Assembly: GCF_000150275.1 (NCBI RefSeq)
Contig: NW_002060944.1
Coordinates: forward strand, 5,095,080 to 5,159,079
DNA length: 64,000 bases
Direction: 5' to 3'
From: Trichoplax adhaerens
Taxonomy: Eukaryota; Placozoa; Uniplacotomia; Trichoplacea; Trichoplacidae
Both the position numbers and the translations under genes were made by a program. Below the pieces are notes generated by a model that did no database searches, was not told the origin of the DNA, and saw nothing but the letters and a program-made list of their open reading frames with translations. Below, one piece after another: positions 1 through 10,105 of the stretch (position 1 is the first letter of the stretch; each line of letters starts with the position of its first letter).

Positions 1-98
1 GACATAAAGACTTAAATAGCTATATCGTGGATTTAGGAACACATTTGACATCTATTTAGGGATTTAATATTAAAAAAATTTTTGCTATTCATTAATAT

Positions 99-362
99 CT
101 AGTGATATCGGCCAGAACCAATAGCAAAGCTAGTAGATCCTTTCTCACAACATAACTCAAATGAAGCCAAGCAGATAAGGAGCTCAAATAAGCCAACTGC
201 AATAGTAGCAGCGTTAATCAATAGCAGATCGTGTTTCATAACGCAATCGCTTGAATTACCAATAAAAGCAATTAAGTCAACATACAAGTAGTAGGAACCT
301 AATGACACCGCTGCGGCTGAAATGACGATTGTTACCGAAATACAAATCCAGTGTATGATTGT
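99..362 (-). CDS. Terminal exon of a putative four-helix membrane protein
   Basis: The minus strand has an open exon entered at a good acceptor (ttcattcttaccag, ending at 363) and closed by a stop at 99-101. It reads in phase 0 from ACA ATC ATA and encodes 87 residues. Two clear hydrophobic helices are visible, one near the start (IIHWICISVTIVISAAA) and one near the middle-end (LLLINAATIAVGLFELLICL). They are separated by a short loop with a cysteine and a possible N-glycosylation site (NSS), and a short hydrophilic tail follows. The pattern fits helices 3 and 4 of a small tetraspan protein (MS4A/CD20-like or similar), with helices 1 and 2 in the exon at 3901-4077. The family assignment is a guess from topology; I recognise no diagnostic motif. 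The long intron and a possible missing middle exon lower confidence. Confidence 0.4.
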   Translation of the reverse strand, partial: TIIHWICISVTIVISAAAVSLGSYYLYVDLIAFIGNSSDCVMKHDLLLINAATIAVGLFELLICLASFELCCEKGSTSFAIGSGRYH

Positions 363-3300
363 CTGGTAAGAATGAAATTATTCATTAATATAAAGTAAAT
401 ATCTTGTTTAAACAAAAATGCATGCATATCATTATCTAACAGTATTTGATATTCTAGTCCTCTTATATATTTTTAGAATATTGACGATAAATTTGATACC
501 GAATGAACAAAATAGAAATCATAAGCTATCAAGTATTGTTAGGAAAATTACCAAGTATTTGTTGGCTGACTCACGAAGCAGCAAATGGGTTATGTGGAAA
601 ATGCCTGCTAACAATGCCTAGATAAAAATATTGAAAAATTTCACAGATTAGCATGAATATCGATCAATCACAGCTATATCTTTTATCAATGATATCGAAA
701 GAATGCGCCTTCTAATGCAATATGATCGTGAAATCTCAATATTTATAGTTTCGATTCTAAAAATTGTAATTTTATAAGGTACATCAAATTAAAAACTATC
801 TAAGATCCATTTGCGTAGTAGATTGCTATTCTAGTTTGCATTGCAATCTTTAATTTGACCATTCAGTGGTGCAATATACTGTAGACCTTCATTATTAATC
901 TACCATAAATTTAATTGCTAATTGCAATACCGATAACATTAAGCAGTTCGTGTTACGTCTTCTCTCCTTTATATATTGTATGTAACCTTTTGCGCGCACA
1001 TACACGCACTATTGCAAATAAATACAGTTATACGTATATACCACGAAACAGGGTTTCGAGGTGATTTTGTTAGTATAATTCTATTGAGCTTTCACTATAA
1101 TAATTTCTCTTTATTATGCGTTTGGATTGATTTCTATACTAATTATTGTTTTGATATGTTTAGGTGTATATTTTTTATGTCTAGCGCAATGTGATCCTAA
1201 TATTTAACATATTTTCATGATAATGATGCACCCTATATATACGCTTTTGGATTGAAGTGACTGTTCTGAAGAAGTTGATTACGGAGAATTTAGTACGTGC
1301 TCTCATTTTTGGTCGTTTGATATAGTCGCTACAATAAAGTACTGCTGATATTAGTAAGAGGTTTTTGTGAATGTTCTTGAGAAATATTTATCGCATTTTT
1401 ATTGGCAGTTCTCTCTCTATGTGTTTATATATGTTATATACAATTTCCATGAGTGACAGTATATGACGTAATTTACTACAGTACTGTATAACTAGTTATT
1501 ATTGAATAGTACTAACAAACTAGTGATCCGGACGGCAAATGTTTAATCTAGTACCTTATTAAATTCATATTTATTAATACTCACAAAGTCCTATTGAAAC
1601 CTTCATATTATGTTATTAGCCCAGCCTTAAAAACTAGTGTACACAACAATATAAAAGAATACTATACAACTATTGTATGTAGTCATACGTCAAGCACTGC
1701 ATCGTCTGTGCACGTAATAAACTATGATGTTGCTTGGCTCTACCATTAATTGTAATTTACACTTATTATCGAGACATATGCTTGTAATGCATGATAGAAA
1801 AAATTTTAAAGTAATTTAAAATAACAAATGGAATGATGTAAATTCGAGGTAAATAAATATCCAAAGCTCGTATTACTATGTAAAAAGGGTGACGACACAT
1901 AAGATAAAAAATATTAGTTTCAGAATTTAACATTTTCAGTAATTATAATCAAAGGCAGTATCATTATTCTATTTCAATCATGGAACAGTTTTATAAAGTA
2001 GAATTGCGTATTTATAAAAAAAAGTTAAATGAAGAAAGTTCAACATCAAATCAGGCGCTTTACACGTACCTATTAATAAATAACTAATACTACGAATTCT
2101 AATCACTTTTGCAAATATGCTTTTGAAGAGATCGGCAGAAAATGATCTGCTACTTTTAATGCATTTCTTATAATTTATTAAGTAATTCTTTCGTATTATC
2201 CATTATTATTGCTAGAAAATTTTTCCTGCTCGAATAAATAGACATGACCCTGAGTAGTTGTTACGAGTATTTTACCAATTTCAAAATTTTGATGTCATGC
2301 ACTATGCATTCATTGAAAGTAGGTACGTATAGTTTCATTAGTCCATTAGATTCTTATGCATATTACTGTCTCATGATTCAATCGCCTTTCAATTTTCAGG
2401 CTTTGATAAGATCATGCAATCGTACGATGAATAGAGATGATATCTTTACCGAAAATCATTGTATATATTAAATACTGATTTAAAGTTGAGCATAAATATA
2501 ACATAATATCGCTAAATATACTCTATGAACGATAGAATGCTGAGAAAGTGATGACACATGACGTCTAGCGACGGCTATTAATTCTATAATACGTATATGC
2601 GCCCATAGAGTCGAATGGTATATCGAGAGACAATTTCTTTCTTAAAGAAGAGCGTAAAATCTCGAGCTACCTTACATGATGTTTACAATAACATTGACCG
2701 TTTTTACTGAAATCAGGTCTCATGAAAATACAGCTAGTAGTGGTAATTAAAAAAAATTGAAAGTTTCTATCATATAACACCGCTTTACAGAGTCGGTGTT
2801 TAACCGCAAGAAGAAAAGTAAAAAAAGCCAGTCAAGAAGCTTGTAAAATGAACAATACACTATCGCCTTGTTACATCTCCAATAGTAAAGTTTAAAATGT
2901 GAGATTAATATTATTTCCGTTAGGGTTGATCAGTGTTTCATGCTTATATCATCAGTGAAAACATCAAGTTATTACCCAATCTTCAGTGCAATGAAAAATG
3001 TTGCAACTATGATCAGTTATCACAACGGCTTTTTAAGAATCTATCGTTCCAAGGAACGCGGTAGATAAGTGAACATATAGGTATGGACAAGTAGCCAAAG
3101 GACATGCATAAGTGAAATTATAATTAATTATGACCATAAACTAACATTCGTAAATCATTGCTGTTTATCGAGAAAGGGCTGTACGATTTTGAATATGGAC
3201 ATGGAAATACTGTAGATGGTGTATTACGCCAAGTAAGCATTGTCGTAGTTGACAATCGAAATAATAACACCTCTCAAATTGCAATCGCAAAAGAACACAT

Positions 3301-3900
3301 CAATCAACGTGGATATCTATGCGATACTATAATCTAATAACAGAAAGAACAGAAATAAAATGGTAAATTAAAGGATAGATTTATCTTTTCCCATATCTAA
3401 TTCGGCACGGTTGCATGTATAGCAGTATTCAATGAGTCGTATCCGTTTATTTCACTATTAGAATGCAGTTGACAAAAAGTACGACATCAGTACAGTAATT
3501 TGATAATGAATTTATCCTTTTAAACATTAATGTAAAGCAACTAGCCGTCAAAATAGTTCACTACGTTTAGGATAAATCAACATGGATGAGTATGTGTTTT
3601 TTAATTTAAGTAATGAGTCGATACTTTTAAGATTGATATAATACCAAAGGTTGAATAAACGGATTAATGGCTGAATGTTTAATTAACGGAAGGGTAGTTT
3701 TATAACAAATTAACATATGCCGATGGCTAAAATGCCATTTCGCCATGCTTTCTTTTTTATTTCTTCAATTCTCAGTAAATTGACTCAAGGCATCAATCTA
3801 TTTTATCTACTCTCGACTCTCGACTACCCAAACTGTCAAAATACCAAGAAGCTGCAAACTTTCTATCTCATGAATCAATCATCTATGCGATATTACATAC
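363..3900. other. Non-coding stretch, probably intron of the tetraspan gene
   Basis: AT-rich sequence with no exon I can defend on either strand; the short open frames here have no recognisable protein character. If the flanking minus-strand exons belong together this is one 3.5 kb intron or contains a small exon I missed. Both neighbouring boundaries are phase 0, so any missed exon should be a multiple of three. Confidence 0.4.
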
Positions 3901-4077
3901 CGAACCAGCCAGTGCCATTGGAGCGGCTATTACACCTATTTGAAAGATGTCGATGAAGGGCTTACTGGTACATGATGAATTAACAAATTGACTACGGAGC
4001 ATGATACCCAAACAGCCAGCGACACCAGCGAAAGCAGCTGCCACGATATGATACAGACTTAAAGCGTAACTAGCCAT
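3901..4077 (-). CDS. First coding exon of a putative four-helix membrane protein
   Basis: An ATG in a favourable context (aaaATGG) opens a 59-codon exon that stops at a consensus donor (GTATGT, immediately below 3901), leaving phase 0. The peptide starts MASYALSLYHIV and has two hydrophobic stretches: AAAFAGVAGCLGIML (about residues 12-26) and IFQIGVIAAPMALAGS (about 44-59). Between them is a short loop with an N-glycosylation sequon (NSS) and a cysteine, as expected for an extracellular loop between helices 1 and 2. It pairs naturally, in phase and topology, with the two-helix exon at 99-362. The protein could be MS4A-like or another small tetraspan; the exact family is not identified. Confidence 0.45.
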
Positions 4078-4836
4078 TTTTCCTAACAGTTAAGTTGCTT
4101 CTTTTTTTCTACCCGTTAGTTCATAGGAATCCAACAACAGGCAATGCTTCAATAAATGACGAAATTAGTATAAGCTGGATGATATGCAGTAGTTATAGAT
4201 TCTCTATTCTACCGTCATAAATAGAATATTGATTTATGACGCCACAATACAGTATAACAATGGTTGCTAGTGAATTTGCAGCTAATACAGTCTAAACCAG
4301 ATGATCGATAACTTTATCCATTTCAGGTAATTAATTCCACCCAGGCTTAATGCAATATTTAGAAGTCGTTAGAAAAATTTAATACAATCAATTAGTCAGT
4401 TTGGTTGGGAATCAGCGCATTTTACCTGTCTTGAGCTTTGTTGTGTCAATGTACCGGTTAATTTAATTAACCCTAATAACGGTAGAGTAAGTTACTCGCG
4501 AGACGCTAAACATAATAACTCAGGGCTCGCTATAGTTATACTGTACACTGTACTGAGGGTGTCTTAGTCTCGGCGATTGAAATTCTATCAAGTTCTAATT
4601 TGAAGTCCTTATTAGATAAAGTTGGCATCATTTGATTGGAAATAAGATGCTTTATGCGACTATGTAATTGAAATTGACATAAAGTGTCTTCAAGCTACTA
4701 ATATTAGCACTTAAAGCCAAGAATACTTCTATAAATTGTGGCCTTTTTCTACAGTACATTGTAAGAAAGACTACGTACTGTACACTGTACTGTACAGTAC
4801 ATACAGTGCAGTACTAAAAAAACGAGAGAACTGAAC
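4078..4836. other. Intergenic, GTAC-palindrome rich
   Basis: No gene seen. This is likely the upstream region of the minus-strand tetraspan gene. The right half carries GTAC-containing words, dense at 4750-4815 where ACTGTAC and TGTACAGTAC units follow each other. Confidence 0.5.
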
Positions 4837-5218
4837 AATGGAGGCTAAATCAAAGTAGCTATTACAAACAGGCTTGAAGATTTGCGGTAAACAGAACTAC
4901 AAACTTTATTTACTTCCCTAGGCTACTCAAAATAACTACGTGACTACACGAGCTGTATAGTGTATACAGTACTATTTGTATATACATATGCATACGTAAC
5001 ATATATAGAGAGAGAGAGAGAGACATATATAATGGAGGCTAAATCAAAGTAGCTACTACAGCTTTGAAGATTTACGGTAAACAGAACTACAAACTTTATT
5101 TACTTCCCTAGGCTACTCAAAATAACTACGTGACTACACGAGCTGTATAGTGTATACAGTACTATTTGTATATACATATACATACGTAACATATATATAG
5201 AGAGAGAGAGAGAGACAT
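4837..5218. repeat. Tandem duplication, two ~190 bp copies
   Basis: Copy 1 (4837-5030) and copy 2 (5031-5218) both begin with AATGGAGGCTAAATCAAAGT and end in a (GA)n run followed by ACATA. They are nearly identical apart from a short deletion and a few substitutions. The dinucleotide run is longer in copy 2. The copies abut directly, as expected for a recent unequal-exchange duplication. The short open frames inside are not genes. Confidence 0.9.
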
Positions 5219-6182
5219 AGACATATATGTTATATGTACATACTGTATACACATATACATATATGTCATATGACAATATACTGTACAGTATATATACAAT
5301 ATATAATAATATATGTATACTGTACTGTATACTGTACAACCAACATTGCAGGATAGACCATAATTCTTCCAATCCTTTCAGCGTTCAACTGATGCAAGTC
5401 ATTCATTGTATTTGATTTATGAAGTAGAAAGGATCATGGATGACTACGATTTCGTCTCGACGGTCTCGTGCATACTATGCACGAGTATTTTACAACTGGT
5501 AATACTCGTATACTGTACAGCGTAGAATCATCAATGACTGCGATTTATATCGTACATATGCAAACACGTGCATCATATAGATGCGTATAACTTGACTAAG
5601 ACCTTTTACTCTGCTCAATCAAGGCCCAATACAGTAATATAGTCATTTCCAATTTGCTGCACAATATGATGCTTTCAATCACATCAAATTTCTAATGCTT
5701 CTTTACACTATGGAAAGGTAAGAATGATTCAAAGCTGAATTCAGACTTGTCTGCAATAGCAATAAGAAAATTGGATCAGCATATTTATTATGATAATGAT
5801 AAAGTACAAGGTATGTAAACACAATCAGTATGCATAGCAAATCATGCACGAGTAGTGGGTAAGAAATTGAATCTCAAATTTTTATCACAACTTTCCAATC
5901 ATTACAAGGAAATCATATACGTAGCATTTCAGCATACTGTATAACGATTAAACTGAGTCATAACGCACAGTACGTAAATGACTGATTCAATATCCTAGGG
6001 AGGCTATAACCAGAGAGCAGAGCCTTTTTTAAATAGCTTCGGATAAAAGAGATCAGAGAAGCACAATACATTCTTACGTGAGACTTCATAAAACATGCAA
6101 GTAAACGGACCTAAAGAGGTGTAAAATAGAGATAGATATTTGTATTTCTGCATTACTTAAATTAGTGTCTCTATATATTAGT
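5219..6182. other. Intergenic between the tetraspan and TEX264-like genes
   Basis: A TA/GTAC-rich low-complexity patch spans 5219-5340. From about 5390 to 6182 the sequence is unremarkable AT-rich DNA, presumably including the 3' UTR of the minus-strand TEX264-like gene. Overlapping open frames around 5100-5415 are products of the simple repeats. Confidence 0.5.
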
Positions 6183-7343
6183 TCACTCTTTTGGAACTTC
6201 AATGCCTGGAGGATAGAAGAACTTCTGGTGTTCCAATGGTGCGATAAAGGCTACCGTTTGCTTATCATAAACCTCCATCATCGGGAATGCCGTCAATTTA
6301 TTCTCCTACAAGATACATAGTTATAAACCAGTAATGGAAAATTTATTTCAAGAGGTATCCCATAAACAGTATGAACAATATGAGCTATAAAAACTGACTA
6401 TGATCACCTATGATCAAAGGAGTTCGTATCAGTGCGATAACATGATACTACATACGTAGCGGAATACTTTTCAATACATACTCCTACAGTAAGTTCATTT
6501 GTGCGATCAGATGTAATCTAATCTACAGTACAGTAATCTATTAACCTTTCTGAAGATAGGTCAACTATGCAATAAATACATATACCTATCGTAAAACTAG
6601 GTAGTTAATTGATCTATGTGAATATGTTAGTATCAGTTTGCTCACTATTAATCGCACATTGCATCAATGGAAGCTTTTGGCTAGCAAAGTGATTTAGCAT
6701 GTGCAATACACTAGTTGAACGTATGCAAAGTTACACAAGACATCCATTTAACAGGATTTGTAAGGTACCTTACCTGAATGTATTTGCCCAATTTCGGGTA
6801 TACTCTGATTACTGATATTAATATAGACACAATTCCTTTAAATGGAAAATAACAAAACACCGCTTGTGTAACTGCCGGAAGCTCATATTGTTTAAACCCT
6901 GCTTGCAAATATCTCTGCTTGACACTAGCGTCGATGGGAGAACCATTTTCACCTACAACAGCTGCAACGACCGATCGGCAATTTTCCTCTTTTACCTAAA
7001 ACATACGCAGAATACAGTATCCGGTAAGGCGCAGAGCCGTCTCTTCAATTAACTAGACAATAATGTATAATAAGGTTCAAACCGTATTCGGATCGTCATA
7101 ATAGATGCCTAGTGTAGATCCATCCGAGCTGGGAAGCAATTTCCTAGCTTCATCAAAGATCGTGCCAACATTACGATATGCTCCAACATGAACTTTGTAA
7201 AAAACACTCAGTTGGTTGCAGATATAGGGCGGTTTAGCAGTCCTCAGGACGATCGGGTAAAGTAAACCGTTATAGGTGAGGTAAAGGAAACCTGCAACCA
7301 AAAGTGTTACAGCCAAGTAAGCTAAGCATCCACATTCAACCAT
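6183..7343 (-). CDS. TEX264: TEX264-like ER-phagy receptor core, short form
   Basis: There are three minus-strand exons: 7343-7083, 6995-6774 and 6305-6183. All junctions are phase 0, giving 201 aa. An N-terminal helix (about residues 7-29, LAYLAVTLLVAGFLYLTYNG) would anchor it in the ER membrane. The rest is the GyrI-like domain of TEX264, recognisable from VHVGAYRNVG, GIYYDDPN, ENCRSVV, the FPF segment and VYPKLGKYIQ. In vertebrates TEX264 is an ER-phagy receptor and a p97/SPRTN adaptor, and its long disordered tail carries the LC3-interacting motif. Here the protein stops (PPGIEVPKE) right after the folded domain, about 110 residues shorter than human TEX264. The LIR-bearing tail is therefore absent or lies on an exon I did not find. 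The start is the first ATG ahead of the membrane helix. Confidence 0.88.
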
Positions 7344-7698
7344 GTCTCTTTACTTGCTGTCAGCAACTGCAGCTCTTACTCCGAGATCAAGCTATTTATT
7401 TGTTTTCAAATACTGTGCTGTATAAGCACACTATATGTATGTTCTATATGTTAAGACTCCTTGACTGCCGATAGTGTTTTCATACACAATACTATAATAT
7501 GCACATTAAAATTGCATTTTCATGTAACAGATGGACAGTCCATCGTGACGATAGTATGACTCACGCAGCATGCAAGACTGGTCTTGTTCGCGTTTTCGCG
7601 GTGGCGGGCAAATTGTACACCAATCACGGCACAGTATTCAAATTCCTCACTATTGTGATGATTGCCGATGCCTCTTGACTACAACACTACAGTCATTC
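7344..7698. other. Upstream region of the TEX264-like gene
   Basis: 355 bp between the start codon of the minus-strand TEX264-like gene and the tandem repeat array. It should contain its promoter and 5' UTR. The stretch around 7560-7640 is visibly less AT-rich (cgcgttttcgcggtggcggg), but I see no specific element. Confidence 0.4.
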
Positions 7699-8630
7699 TA
7701 GCCGCTCTTCCAATTCATTAGGTTCCGACTGGAAAGTGTATTAGATTGTTATTAGTCATGGACTTTAAAGTACTTTGGAAGGTATTTTGAAAAGTCCATG
7801 GCGGATCAACCACATTGGAAAGGTTGATATGATACAAAACTTTAGTTTCAATACAGTCGTTCAAGCCATGGAGCACTAAAAAGTATCCCAGTCTGCTACG
7901 CACCAATAGTGATCCAAGGTACTTTTAAGCATACAAAGTTGTCACTAAAAACACGACAGTAGTCTGCCTATCAGCTCGTGACGATTCACTTCCTATCGAT
8001 GTTAGCTGCTGCTCAGATTCATTAGGCTCCGTCTGGAAAGCGTACTAGAAGTATACTAGATCACTATTAGCCATGGACTTTAAAATACCTTGCAAGGTAT
8101 TTTGAAAAGTCCATGGCGGATCAACCACATTGGAAAGGTTGATATGATACAAAAACTTTAGTTTCAATACAGTTCAAGCCATGGAGCTCTCAAAAGTATC
8201 CCAGTCTGATACGCACCAATATTGATCCAAGGTACTTTTAAGCATACAAAGTGGTCACTAAAAACACGACAGTAGTCTGCCTATCAGCTCGTGACGATTC
8301 ACTTCCTATCGATGTTAGCCGCTGCTCAGATTCATTAGGCTCCGTCTAGAAGTGTACTAGATCACTATTCGGTAACTATTTTTCACCTCGCGAGGTGAAA
8401 CCTCGTGCAAGCGCAGATCATCTCAGATCACTATTAGTATTAGCCATGGACTTCAAAATACCTTGCAAGGTATTTTGAAAAGTCCATGGCGGATCAACCA
8501 CATTCGAAAGGTATCATACAAAACTTTAGTTCCAATACAGTCGTTCAAATCATAGAGAACTAAATAGTATCCCAGTCTGATACGCACCAATAGTGATCCA
8601 AGGTAGTTTTACGCATACAAAGTTGTCACT
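7699..8630. repeat. Three-copy ~305 bp tandem repeat with internal palindromes
   Basis: Units start at about 7699, 8003 and 8316 (TAGCYGCTSYTC, CATTAGG) and run to about 8630. The last unit is truncated at AGTTGTCACT. Each unit carries a ~46 bp near-perfect palindrome with no loop: CCATGGACTT ... ACCTTGCAAGGT ... AAGTCCATGG, at 7756-7801, 8071-8116 and 8444-8489. Copy 3 has an extra insertion containing a perfect 20 bp palindrome at 8381-8400. Copies 2 and 3 have the most regular palindromes; copy 1 is degraded at the centre. No open frame is conserved among the units, so it is satellite-like or derived from a non-autonomous element. Confidence 0.92.
8381..8400. repeat. Perfect 20 bp palindrome
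   Basis: TTTCACCTCGCGAGGTGAAA reads identically on both strands. It lies in a segment found only in the third tandem unit. Confidence 0.95.
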
Positions 8631-10105
8631 GGCTCATAGAAATGGCGATTGCAATAACAAAATTAATAATTTATTTTTGTTTTCCTCCAACTTTTTAACC
8701 TGCGTACATTCATTACATGAATTCTATGTACATTAAAATGACCACTAAATTTTGAGTTGTTGCTGTAACAATTTCATACAACAGTTTTCACATTTCGTCA
8801 AATTGATGAAATTATATTGCAAACAAATGCAGTCAATCGATAGGATACACAGCTGCGACTGTCTGAGAGTTATAAGATGTCACCGGCGACTGAGTAACTA
8901 TTCTAGTAGAGAAGGCAAATTTTCAGTCACAACGACGTAATCCGAATATCATAAATAGTCTACCACAATATTAATATTATTAGCATAATCATAATGATTA
9001 ATAAATTAATGACAGATCATTAAGAAAGTTGAGAATCACGTAAATATAGTTGTAGGCGATGATACAGTGATGACGAGATTCCAGAATTTCTAGAGTATGC
9101 TGTACAAGTGTAGTGTACATGCCATACTGCAGCATTGACAGAAACAATTGAACTAACACTTAATTTATGAAAGGAGAAAGTGAAAGACGAGATAGAATTT
9201 ATCTCTTCAAATTAGACGAAAATCGAAAATCATCTATCAATGACTGGGATTTTTGAGTAGCAATCTGATGATGGGTGATAAAAACAAACAAATAGGCTTT
9301 AACATTCGAGAATGCCAATACAGGCGTTCGTTACAAATAGCAATATGATCAGTTTAAGGGCTATCCAATGATACGCCTAGATACAGTACGCTAATACTGG
9401 CAATCATCTGTAATATTGACTAAACTGGTAATATAAAGCAAGCCTGTGATAATCGATTGGCAGCTAAATGTACAATTCTATTTTTAAAGTTGCCAGCACC
9501 ACGCGTACAATATACTCTAGGCTATCGTAATAATTTGAATAAGGGTGGCTATAGAATTTGTAGCAAACGTCTACACAACCACATCCACATACACATGTAT
9601 AGGCCAGTAATTATTATGCATCAAATGCAGCAATCTATGTTTTACTTGATTCAGTTTTGAAGTAGTACAGTAAGTATCCTGCTGGAAAAAATGAACCACC
9701 CCTTGTTTTTAAGCCCAATTCCTAGTGATTAGTCTATATCCATAATTCTATACAGTATGCCATAAATGCTTATTGGATTAAATGACAGCAAATACTAAGA
9801 ATGATTAATGTCCAATTATATACGATCGTAGGACAATTCTACATATGCATACACAGGCATACAACCATCTAGAGCCAGTATTTGGAATTGCTATGAAGGA
9901 AAGTATTACGTCCATTTTTATATACTGTATAGACAGTATATATACATATATATATTCGTATATACGAGTATTCAATATACTCTATATTGACATTACTAGC
10001 TGTCGGTCTAGGCTTTGATAAAATGAAATAATATAATATTACGCGTGGTCCAACTAGAAAATATATATTACTCGATGATCTACCAGAAAGTCCTTGAATA
10101 AGTTC
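8631..10105. other. Intergenic, 3' of the GFI1-like gene
   Basis: No exon supported on either strand. The right-hand end, just below the GFI1-like stop codon, should be its 3' UTR. TA/GTATA-rich patches occur near 9920-9980. Confidence 0.5.
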
